From positions 1-53,398 of the forward strand of contig CACYRP010000020.1 in NCBI GenBank assembly GCA_902776765.1: DNA of 53,398 nucleotides, written 5' to 3'. The position numbers and the translations under genes were made by a program. The notes under the pieces were generated by a model. It had not been told where the DNA came from. It searched no databases and saw only the letters and a list, made by a program, of their open reading frames with translations. Of the stretch, positions 25,581-32,366 are shown piece by piece. Position 1 is the first letter of the stretch; every line of letters starts with the position of its first letter. The stretch comes from Fibrobacter succinogenes. Its GTDB lineage: Bacteria > Fibrobacterota > Fibrobacteria > Fibrobacterales > Fibrobacteraceae.

Positions 25581-26447
25581 ATGGCAGCAGATTACGCAAC
25601 ACTTAAAAAAGGCGGCTGGATGCGCCAAAAGCAGAAGAACAACTTCTCGCTGCGCGTACGAGTCGTTGGCGGAAACCTTACCGCAAAACAACTTGCAAAA
25701 ATTGCCGAAGTCGCCGAAAAGTATGGCCAAGGCTACGCTCACTTGACATCGAGACAGAGTGTCGAAATCCCGTTCATCAAGCTTGAAAACGTTGACGATG
25801 TGAAGAACGCCCTCGCCGAAGGTGGCGTAGAACCGGGCGTTTGCGGCCCTCGCGTCAGAACGATTACGGCTTGCCAAGGCGAAGCGGTTTGCCCGAGCGG
25901 CTGTATCGACTCTTACGCTATCGCAAAAGAACTGGACGACCGCTACTTCGCTCGTGAACTCCCGCACAAGTTTAAATTCGGCGTGACCGGTTGCCAAAAC
26001 AACTGCCTCAAAGCCGAAGAAAACGACGTGGGCATCAAGGGCGCAATCAAGGTGAAATGGCTCGAAAGTGCCTGCATCGGCTGTGGCGTTTGCGCTAAAG
26101 CCTGCCGCAGAAGCGCCATCCGTATCGAAAACAAAAAGGTCATCTTTGATGAATCCAAGTGCAACTATTGCGGGCGCTGCTACAAGTCCTGCCCCACGGA
26201 CGCTTGGGAAGCAACGCATGGCTACATCATTTCGTTCGGCGGTCTTTTCGGCAATTCCATCAACAAGGGCGAAACCATCATTCCGTTCGTAGAAGACAAG
26301 CACAAGCTTCTTGAAATTTGCGATGCAGCCATTTCGTTCTTTGCCGAAAATGCAAATCCGGGCGAGCGCTTCAAATTCACCATCGACCGCATTGGTCATG
26401 ATGTTTTTGCACAAAAAATCAAGGACGCTTACAACAACACCCCTTAA
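25581..26447 (+). CDS. Small siroheme/4Fe-4S sulfite reductase with ferredoxin insertion (assimilatory type)
   Basis: This 288-residue protein joins an N-terminal nitrite/sulfite reductase ferredoxin-like half-domain (to about 75) to a 4Fe-4S/siroheme domain. The siroheme-cluster ligands match Cx5C (ACQGEAVCPSG, about residue 94) and Cx3C (GCQNNC, about 135). Two ferredoxin motifs are inserted after it: CIGCGVCAKACR and CNYCGRCYKSCP. Such short single-chain reductases are known from anaerobes and reduce sulfite to sulfide. Location between cysTWA and metY, and its own sulfur promoter, support the assimilatory role. A nitrite substrate is possible but less likely in this context. Confidence 0.88.
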   Translation: MAADYATLKKGGWMRQKQKNNFSLRVRVVGGNLTAKQLAKIAEVAEKYGQGYAHLTSRQSVEIPFIKLENVDDVKNALAEGGVEPGVCGPRVRTITACQGEAVCPSGCIDSYAIAKELDDRYFARELPHKFKFGVTGCQNNCLKAEENDVGIKGAIKVKWLESACIGCGVCAKACRRSAIRIENKKVIFDESKCNYCGRCYKSCPTDAWEATHGYIISFGGLFGNSINKGETIIPFVEDKHKLLEICDAAISFFAENANPGERFKFTIDRIGHDVFAQKIKDAYNNTP

Positions 26448-26463
26448 GCGGAAACCGATTGGA

Positions 26464-26490
26464 GCCCGTTTGTTCTAGACGGGCTTTTCA
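26464..26490 (+). terminator. Terminator of the sulfite reductase gene
   Basis: GCCCGT (26464-26469) pairs with ACGGGC (26479-26484), then TTTT. Confidence 0.7.
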
Positions 26491-26621
26491 ACTTCTTTAT
26501 ATAAAATTTTTCTATAAGGCATAAAATTCGCTTTTTATAGACATAAAATCATAATTCCTTAATTTGACTAGGTTCAACCCTACAATTACTATAGGTTTTA
26601 GCTATAAAACGCCATATAAAT

Positions 26622-26660
26622 TTAGTATTGGACAATTACTAATTCACGTTCTATATTTGC
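26622..26660 (+). promoter_or_regulatory. Sulfur-regulon promoter element 5 (metY-hcy operon)
   Basis: TTAGTATTGGAC (TATTGGAC 26626-26633), 14 bases, GTTCTATA (26648-26655), then TTTGC. Confidence 0.75.
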
Positions 26661-26697
26661 CTACGAAAAATATAGGAATATGTACGGAGAACTTTGA

Positions 26698-27924
26698 ATG
26701 GATTTTAATACCACGTTGTTGCATCATGCTTTTGGAAGTGAAAAGAATTCAGGATCTACACTGACACCTATTTACCAGGTGAGCGCTTTTTCGCAGGAAT
26801 CGGCCGAAAAACTCGAAGCCGTATTTAACAACAGAGCGCCAGGCTTTGCATACACGCGTATTGGAAACCCCACAACAGACTCCTTTGAACGCCGCGTTTC
26901 GTCACTCGAAAAAGGCATAGGCGCAGTCGCATGCTCTTCGGGCATGGCCGCTGTAACGCTTTCGCTCTTGAACATTTTGCAGACTGGCGACGAAGTTATC
27001 GCAAGCGCCGGACTTTTTGGCGGCACGATCGATTTATTCCACGACTTGGAAGCATTCGGCATCAAGACGCGCTTTGTCACGGAAGTCACGGCAGAAAGCG
27101 TCAGGCAGCAGCTGAACGAAAAGACGAAAGCCGTATTCACAGAACTTATCGGTAACCCGAAACTGAACGTTGTCGATTTGCAGAGCGTCGCTGACGTCGC
27201 CCACGAAAACGGCGTCCCGTTCATTGTCGATAGCACAACCGCCACCCCTTACCTTGTACGTCCTTTTGAATTCGGAGCCGACATCGTCGTGCATTCCTCT
27301 TCGAAGTACATCAACGGAAACGGCAGTGCCATCAGCGGCATTATCGTCGATAGCGGCAAATTCAAATGGGATCCGGCCCGATACAAGGGATTCGAAGAAT
27401 ACAAGCGCTTTGGCAAGTTCGCTTACCTCGCGAAGCTCCGCAATGGCATTTGGCGTAATATCGGCTGCTGTATCGCCCCCGCTACGGCATTCCTCAACTC
27501 CCTCGGACTCGAAACTCTCGGCCTCCGCATGGAACGCCTTTGCGATAACGCATTGCAGCTCGCAGAATTTTTGCAGGGTTTTGAAGGCATCAAAGTCAAC
27601 TACCCCGCTTTGAAAGGAAACCCCTATTACGACCTTGTTCAAAAGCAGTTTGGCGGCAAGGGCGGAGCCATCATTTCCATTGACGCAGGCTCCAAAGAAA
27701 GAGCTTTCAAACTCATCAACAGTTTGAAATATGCAACGATTGCCACGAACATCGGTGATTTGCGCACGCTCGTGATTCACCCGGAAAGCACCATCTTTAC
27801 GCACGGCACCAAGGAACAAAAAGAAAATGCAGGCGTATTTGAAGGTTCCATCCGCATCAGCGTAGGCATCGAAGATATCGCCGACCTCAAGGAAGACTTT
27901 GAACAAGCGATAAAAAGTTTATAA
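26698..27924 (+). CDS. metY: O-acetylhomoserine sulfhydrylase (MetY)
   Basis: This 408-residue PLP enzyme of the Cys/Met metabolism family makes homocysteine from O-acetylhomoserine and sulfide or a protein thiocarboxylate. PNPVYTR-like signature residues appear as FAYTRIGNPTTDSFERRVSSLE; the PLP lysine is in VHSSSKYINGNG; ACSSGMAAVTLSLL is the cofactor phosphate region. It starts at ATG 26698 after TACGGAG. It is followed by a TusA-like protein, a ubiquitin-like carrier, an E1-like enzyme and a JAMM protease, which matches the gene set of protein-thiocarboxylate-dependent methionine synthesis described in Wolinella succinogenes. The sulfur donor may therefore be the carrier rather than free sulfide. 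Confidence 0.92.
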   Translation: MDFNTTLLHHAFGSEKNSGSTLTPIYQVSAFSQESAEKLEAVFNNRAPGFAYTRIGNPTTDSFERRVSSLEKGIGAVACSSGMAAVTLSLLNILQTGDEVIASAGLFGGTIDLFHDLEAFGIKTRFVTEVTAESVRQQLNEKTKAVFTELIGNPKLNVVDLQSVADVAHENGVPFIVDSTTATPYLVRPFEFGADIVVHSSSKYINGNGSAISGIIVDSGKFKWDPARYKGFEEYKRFGKFAYLAKLRNGIWRNIGCCIAPATAFLNSLGLETLGLRMERLCDNALQLAEFLQGFEGIKVNYPALKGNPYYDLVQKQFGGKGGAIISIDAGSKERAFKLINSLKYATIATNIGDLRTLVIHPESTIFTHGTKEQKENAGVFEGSIRISVGIEDIADLKEDFEQAIKSL

Positions 27925-27951
27925 ACAATTAACGTACGGAGAAACAAAACA

Positions 27952-28203
27952 ATGGCTGAACAAGAATACAAAATAGATGATACCGTCGACGTTACAGACG
28001 TCAAGTGCCCGACCACATTCGTGAAGGCTAAAGTCGCCCTCGAAGAACTTGACGAAGGTCAGATTCTCGCAGTGCGCCTCAACGACGGCGAACCGGTGCA
28101 GAATGTGCCGCGCAGTCTCAAGGAAGAAGGTCACGAAATCTTGAAACTCAACGACAATCAGGATGGAACATTCACGCTGATCGTGAAAAAAGTCGGGGAT
28201 TAG
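27952..28203 (+). CDS. TusA-like sulfurtransferase in the metY operon
   Basis: This 83-residue single-domain protein has the two-layer TusA fold pattern. The active cysteine is in VTDVKCPTTFVKAKVALEEL: the Cys-Pro is kept, while the second proline of the usual CPxP is replaced. The region RLNDGEPVQNVPRSLKEEGHEIL matches the family's second half. It probably carries persulfide sulfur between a desulfurase or rhodanese and the carrier/E1 pair that follows. It lies 27 bases after metY and shares its promoter. Confidence 0.85.
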   Translation: MAEQEYKIDDTVDVTDVKCPTTFVKAKVALEELDEGQILAVRLNDGEPVQNVPRSLKEEGHEILKLNDNQDGTFTLIVKKVGD

Positions 28204-28275
28204 CAGCAAAAGGCGATCCCAGAATAAATCCGGGATGACAGCGAAAACAATTTAAACAAAAAAGGAATTTTAAAC

Positions 28276-28482
28276 ATGTATATTACTGTTGCAGGAAACA
28301 AGAAAGAATATAATGACGGTATCACCGTTGCTCAACTCATTGAACAAGAAAAGGTGGAAACGCCGCAATACGTGACCGTTTCACTCAACGACGAATTTGT
28401 CGAAAACACCAATTTTGAAACAACCGCTCTCAAAGACGGCGACAACGTCGAATTCCTCTACTTCATGGGAGGTGGTCAGTAA
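28276..28482 (+). CDS. hcyS: Ubiquitin-like sulfur carrier protein (ThiS/HcyS-like) with masked GG terminus
   Basis: This 68-residue ThiS/MoaD-fold protein ends FMGGGQ. Active carriers of this kind need an exposed C-terminal diglycine; here one extra residue (Gln68) follows it, so proteolytic removal is required before adenylation. A JAMM protease in the same operon (29463-29873) can supply this, as HcyD does for HcyS in Wolinella. After activation by the E1-like enzyme next door, the thiocarboxylate would donate sulfur to MetY. ThiS of thiamine synthesis is an alternative, but no thi gene is present. Its stop overlaps the hcyF start. Confidence 0.85.
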   Translation: MYITVAGNKKEYNDGITVAQLIEQEKVETPQYVTVSLNDEFVENTNFETTALKDGDNVEFLYFMGGGQ

Positions 28483-29291
28483 TGGCTTTTACTAACGAAC
28501 AACTCGAACGCTATTCCCGCCACATCATCCTCAAGGAAGTCGGCGCAAAAGGCCAGAAGAAGCTTTTGAACGCCAAGGTGCTCGTCATCGGCGCCGGTGG
28601 CCTCGGTGCTCCAGTCGCCATGTACCTCGCCGCAGCAGGCGTTGGCACGATTGGTATTGCTGATGCCGATGTCGTTGACCTCTCCAATTTGCAGCGCCAG
28701 ATTATCCACGCCACAAAGGATGTGGGCAAGCCCAAAGTGCAGTCCGCCAAGGAAACGATGGAAGCCATGAACCCGGATGTGAAGGTGATTACGTACCACA
28801 CCTTCGTCACCAGCGAAAACATCATGGACCTCATCAAGGATTACGATTTCATCATCGATGGAACCGATAATTTCCCGGCTAAGTTCCTCATCAACGACGC
28901 ATGCGTCATGGCCAAAAAGCCGTTCTCTCACGCGGGCATTATCCGCTTCCAAGGTCAGCTCATGACGTACGTTCCGGGCCAGGGCCCCTGCTACCGCTGC
29001 GTCTTCAAGGAACCCCCTCCGAAAGATGCTGTGCCGACTTGTAAGCAGGCAGGCGTGATTGGCGCTATGGGCGGTGTGATCGGCAGCCTCCAGGCTATGG
29101 AAGCAGTCAAGTACATCCTTGGTGTTGGCAACTTGCTCACGGGCTACTTGCTCACCTACAATGCGCTCACGATGGAATTCCGCAAAATCAAGCTCCCGAC
29201 CAAAACGGACGATTGCGCGGTTTGCGGCACCCACCCGACGATTGACCATCTGATTGACTACGAACAAGCCGTGTGCGACTTGAAGCACTAG
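28482..29291 (+). CDS. hcyF: E1-like sulfur-carrier adenylyltransferase (ThiF/MoeB/HcyF)
   Basis: This 269-residue protein adenylates the C-terminal glycine of the carrier. ATP-binding GAGGLGAPVAMYLAAAGVG is near residue 33, and the R-rich LSNLQRQIIH and DGTDNFPAKFLINDAC follow. Zinc cysteines are CYRC (about 170) and CAVC (about 247), and a candidate catalytic Cys is in VPTCKQAGVIG. There is no rhodanese domain, in contrast to the longer E1 at 30714. The ATG overlaps the hcyS stop by one base, which indicates coupled synthesis of carrier and activator. A 48-bp post-stop repeat variant follows the stop codon. Confidence 0.92.
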   Translation: MAFTNEQLERYSRHIILKEVGAKGQKKLLNAKVLVIGAGGLGAPVAMYLAAAGVGTIGIADADVVDLSNLQRQIIHATKDVGKPKVQSAKETMEAMNPDVKVITYHTFVTSENIMDLIKDYDFIIDGTDNFPAKFLINDACVMAKKPFSHAGIIRFQGQLMTYVPGQGPCYRCVFKEPPPKDAVPTCKQAGVIGAMGGVIGSLQAMEAVKYILGVGNLLTGYLLTYNALTMEFRKIKLPTKTDDCAVCGTHPTIDHLIDYEQAVCDLKH

Positions 29292-29293
29292 GC

Positions 29294-29338
29294 TAGACGA
29301 AAGAACGGTCTTCCGCCCTATAGACGAAAGACGAAAAA
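29294..29338 (+). repeat. 48-bp post-stop repeat, diverged copy 3
   Basis: TAGACGAAAGAACGG, then CCCTATAGACGAAAGACGA, just after the hcyF stop. The outer words match copies 1 and 2; the central hairpin has been lost. Confidence 0.55.
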
Positions 29339-29462
29339 TAATCTGTAGGCTGTAGGAAGTCACTATAGGCAGTGATGTCATACCCGCGAAAGCGGGCTCC
29401 TCCCCCCCCAAAGTGACCGAAGGGAACGACCTCACGCCTCATACCTAAAAAAGGAATTTCAT

Positions 29463-29873
29463 GTGATTACCTTATCTAAAGAAAACTACGAAAAAATCTT
29501 GGAGCATGCGGAAAAGAACCTGCCCGAAGAAGCTTGCGGGCTGATTGCAGGGCGCATCGATGGCGAAAACAAGCATATCGAAAAGGTTTATTTGCTCACC
29601 AATATCGACCATTCCAACGAACACTTTTCGCTGGATCCAAAGGAACACCTTGCCGCCATCAAAGACATGCGACAGAACGGTCTTTCTCCGCTCGGCAACT
29701 GGCATTCCCATCCAGAATCGCCATCTCGCCCCTCGGACGAAGACAAGCGCCTCGCTTTCGACAGCAAAGCAAGCTACTTGATCCTTTCGCTCATGGACCG
29801 TGCAAATCCGGTGCTCAATTCCTTCCACATCGAAGGCGTAAACGCCACGAACGAAGGTTTGGTGATAAAGTAA
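29463..29873 (+). CDS. hcyD: JAMM/MPN+ metalloprotease (HcyD-like)
   Basis: This 136-residue protein has the JAMM zinc motif: a glutamate in LPEEACGLIAG (about residue 22), then HSHPESPSRPSDED (about 78-91), giving HxHPx(n)SxxD. Bacterial relatives remove residues after the diglycine of ubiquitin-like sulfur carriers or release products bound there. The natural substrate here is probably the GGGQ carrier at 28276. The start is GTG 29463; the overlapping ATG at 29461 is followed at once by TGA and cannot be used. The preceding 170 bases hold repeats but no terminator. Confidence 0.87.
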   Translation: MITLSKENYEKILEHAEKNLPEEACGLIAGRIDGENKHIEKVYLLTNIDHSNEHFSLDPKEHLAAIKDMRQNGLSPLGNWHSHPESPSRPSDEDKRLAFDSKASYLILSLMDRANPVLNSFHIEGVNATNEGLVIK

Positions 29874-29879
29874 TAAAAA

Positions 29880-29910
29880 AGCGCTTCGCGCATAGCGAAG
29901 ACGCTCTTTA
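29880..29910 (+). terminator. Hairpin after hcyD
   Basis: GCGCTTCGC (29881-29889) pairs with GCGAAGACGC (29895-29904, small bulge), followed by TCTTT. Confidence 0.55.
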
Positions 29911-29926
29911 GAGTCTCCGTACAATG

Positions 29927-29967
29927 GTGTCCCCGGGATCCTTGTGAAATTCCGATTCCGGGGGCAC
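29927..29967 (+). promoter_or_regulatory. Long hairpin just upstream of the second JAMM gene
   Basis: GTGTCCCCGGGATC (29927-29940) pairs over 14 positions (two G-T) with GATTCCGGGGGCAC (29954-29967). It ends 4 bases before ATGAGGAG, the Shine-Dalgarno region of the next gene. There is no T run, so it is more likely an mRNA-stability or translation element than a terminator. Confidence 0.5.
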
Positions 29968-29985
29968 TTCATGAGGAGAACCTCA

Positions 29986-30378
29986 ATGGAACCCAAATTT
30001 AGTAAAATAGTTTCAACACAAATGGAATCCGCAGCAAAAAAAGCGTACCCGTGCGAATGCTGCGGCATTTTGGTTGGAAAAAAGTCCGAAAAAGGCGAAA
30101 TCGAAGTGACCGAAATCCGCGAAGCTTCTAATCAGATTCAAGGCGGACAAGAAGCTACCCATTTCCGCATCGACCCACTAAATCTTTACTACATCGAACG
30201 CGAACTCGAAAGCAGCAATCTTGAAATCGTTGGTTTTTACCACTCTCACCCGGATTGCAAAGCCATCCTTTCGGATGAAGACCGCAAATATATGGTGCCG
30301 GGACTCGTTTACACCATCATGTCCATAACCGCCCAAGGCGTGGTGGATGTGAAAAGCTATACGCGAGATAGAGTCTAG
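29986..30378 (+). CDS. Second JAMM/MPN+ metalloprotease (Mec-like)
   Basis: This 130-residue protein carries the complete JAMM motif: PCECCGILVG (glutamate about residue 19), then YHSHPDCKAILSDEDRKY (about 84-101). It resembles Mec of Mycobacterium, which acts on the CysO carrier. The gene directly precedes (335 bp gap) the carrier-E1-rhodanese fusion, whose carrier needs cleavage after Gly89, and is the obvious candidate for that cut. The start ATG 29986 has AGGAG 10 bases upstream; the GTG at 29944 lies inside the long hairpin and is rejected. The end converges on no gene. Confidence 0.87.
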   Translation: MEPKFSKIVSTQMESAAKKAYPCECCGILVGKKSEKGEIEVTEIREASNQIQGGQEATHFRIDPLNLYYIERELESSNLEIVGFYHSHPDCKAILSDEDRKYMVPGLVYTIMSITAQGVVDVKSYTRDRV

Positions 30379-30590
30379 TTCAAAGTAAACCGTGTACGGT
30401 GATTCTGGCTCGGAGGCCGGAATGAAAGCCAACACATCAAGCTCGGCACGCCCACGAAGGTGGGCATCCTTGAATAAAAATACGCGAGGATGACAAGTCG
30501 AGAAAAACTGTTCCGAGTACGCCTCTTTCCATATTTTTAAGCGAATTTACCGCCTTAATTATAGAATAAATCAATACCTCTACATAAAAA
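30379..30590. other. Intergenic stretch before the carrier-E1 fusion gene
   Basis: No gene is visible. It holds a GC hairpin (GCCCAC/GTGGGC near 30450-30466), ATCCT...AGGATGAC word repeats that recur in other gaps of the window, and an AT-rich run leading to sulfur element 6. Confidence 0.5.
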
Positions 30591-30591
30591 A

Positions 30592-30630
30592 TAAGTATTG
30601 GACAAACACATTTTTGCGTTCTATATTTTG
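30592..30630 (+). promoter_or_regulatory. Sulfur-regulon promoter element 6 (carrier-E1-rhodanese, probably also encapsulin operon)
   Basis: ATAAGTATTGGAC (TATTGGAC 30596-30603), 14 bases, GTTCTATA (30618-30625), then TTTTGC. About 85 bases separate it from the GTG start. Confidence 0.75.
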
Positions 30631-30713
30631 CTTCGAAAAATCCTACAAGTTTTGTGGGAAATTTTGTACGGAATAAACGATTTTAACACTTTTTATTGTA
30701 CGGAGAAAAAAAA

Positions 30714-32192
30714 GTGAAAGTTTATATATCAGCAACACTCAGGAATTTCTTTGGGAAGAACTCCCAAGTAGAAGCCCCTGTCGATACCGTCAGGAAGGCT
30801 CTCGCATACTTAATCAGTACTTACCCGGAAGGCGAAAAAATCCTTTACGATGAAAACAAAAAAGTCAGGGACTTCATCCAGATTTACGTCAACAACAAGA
30901 AATTGACCGTTGAAACCATTTGGGACACCGCCCTTCCAGAAGAAACAGAAATTTTGCTTTTGCCCGCCATTGCTGGCGGCGCTCCGATTGAAGAATCGCA
31001 AAGTTCACACGTCGAAAGCTTGATTTCGGACGATAGGCGCAAAGCAGTTTCGTTCGACGATTCCGAAATTGAACGCTTTGGCAAGCACTTGATGCTCCGC
31101 GACATTGGCGTCAAAGGGCAAAAGCGCATCAAGGCTGCAAAAGTTGTTGTCGTAGGTGCTGGTGCGTTAGGCTCGCCCGTCATTCAGTACCTCGCTGCTG
31201 CAGGCGTTGGAACCATCAAGGTCATCGATTTTGATGAAGTCTCGCTGGAAAACTTGCAGAGCCAAGTTATTCACGGCACACGCGACCTCAAGCGTCCCAA
31301 AGTCGCATCTGCTAGGGACAAAGTCAAGAACATCAACAGGAACATCGACTTTATCGCCGAAAAAGAAGAACTCAAGGCATCTAACATTTGGGAACAAATC
31401 GAAGGTTACGATTTGGTTGTCGATTGCACGGACAATTATAAGGCCCGTTACTTGATCAACGACGCTTGCGCATTGCATGGCGTTCCTGTTGTATTCGGCG
31501 CGATTTACCAGTTCGAAGGCCAAGTCGGCGTATTCAATTTGGATGGCGGCCCTTGCTACCGTTGCCAATACCCGTCGCCACCCCCGTCAGGGCTCATCCC
31601 CTCTTGTGCCGAAGGCGGTGCCATCAGCCCGCTCCCGGGAATCGTGGGCAGCATCCAGGCTAACGAAGCGCTCAAGCTGATTTTGGGCATCGGCGAACAC
31701 CTGAACGGAAAGCTTTTGCACATCGACAGTTTGAATTTGTCTTCAAGAATCCTCAAAGTCGAAAGAAATTGCAACTGCCCGATTTGCGGAAATAACCCGA
31801 CGATTACCGACGTCGAAGAAATCGACTACGAAGATCTTTGCGGATTGAAGACAAAGGATGAAGTTCCGGTGGAAGGATTCTCTCCAGAAGAACTCGCTAA
31901 GAAAATTGACAATGGCGATCCGATGACAATCATCGACGTGCGAGAACCGCATGAACGCGCGATTCTCCGCTTCCCGAACGCCATAGTCATCCCGATCGGA
32001 CAACTTGTCCGTAGAATCAAGGAACTCGACCCGAACAAGGACACCGTCTTTGTCTGCAAGCAAGGCAAGCGTAGCGAGCTCGCCATCAACACCTTGCGCG
32101 AAGCGGGTTACACGGGTCCGCTTTACAACCTGAAAGGCGGCATTGACGCCATGAAAGACATCATGTTTACTCACGAAGGTGCATGGCTATAA
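30714..32192 (+). CDS. Ubiquitin-like sulfur carrier + E1-like adenylyltransferase + rhodanese fusion
   Basis: One 492-residue chain carries a complete sulfur-transfer pathway. Residues 1-89 are a CysO/MoaD-type beta-grasp carrier ending LLPAIAGG (Gly88-Gly89), the CysO ending. After a linker (90-115) comes a MoeZ/ThiF E1 domain with GAGALGSPVIQYLAAAG (148-164), zinc pairs CYRC and CPIC, and a candidate Cys in IPSCAEGG. The last ~105 residues are a rhodanese with persulfide Cys in VFVCKQGKRSE. In Mycobacterium, CysO and MoeZ are separate proteins. Here the diglycine is internal, so the carrier can only act after cleavage before Ala90, presumably by the JAMM protease encoded just upstream. The start is GTG 30714 with GGAG eight bases upstream; a TTG at 30696 is rejected. 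Confidence 0.9.
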   Translation: MKVYISATLRNFFGKNSQVEAPVDTVRKALAYLISTYPEGEKILYDENKKVRDFIQIYVNNKKLTVETIWDTALPEETEILLLPAIAGGAPIEESQSSHVESLISDDRRKAVSFDDSEIERFGKHLMLRDIGVKGQKRIKAAKVVVVGAGALGSPVIQYLAAAGVGTIKVIDFDEVSLENLQSQVIHGTRDLKRPKVASARDKVKNINRNIDFIAEKEELKASNIWEQIEGYDLVVDCTDNYKARYLINDACALHGVPVVFGAIYQFEGQVGVFNLDGGPCYRCQYPSPPPSGLIPSCAEGGAISPLPGIVGSIQANEALKLILGIGEHLNGKLLHIDSLNLSSRILKVERNCNCPICGNNPTITDVEEIDYEDLCGLKTKDEVPVEGFSPEELAKKIDNGDPMTIIDVREPHERAILRFPNAIVIPIGQLVRRIKELDPNKDTVFVCKQGKRSELAINTLREAGYTGPLYNLKGGIDAMKDIMFTHEGAWL

Positions 32193-32366
32193 CACAGGGA
32201 TTAGAATAAACAAAAGCTATGTCAAAAAAATTTTTCGACAAGGGCATATTTTCGCAACAACAAAATAAGAATGATGAAATTAAAATTTATTACATTTCCC
32301 TACTAGGAAAATAGTCATTTTTATTAAAAAAACACCAATTGCCACAAAACAAGAGAGGTACTCACT

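Noticed and set aside
26461..26697. SAM or other sulfur-related riboswitch upstream of metY
   Set aside because: The gap holds a terminator and the sulfur promoter element, leaving about 35 bases of leader, too short for an aptamer.
28204..28275. Terminator between the TusA-like gene and hcyS
   Set aside because: ATCCC/GGGAT can pair, but the stem is only five bases, has no T run and matches the dispersed ATCC...GGATGAC word repeat seen in other gaps.
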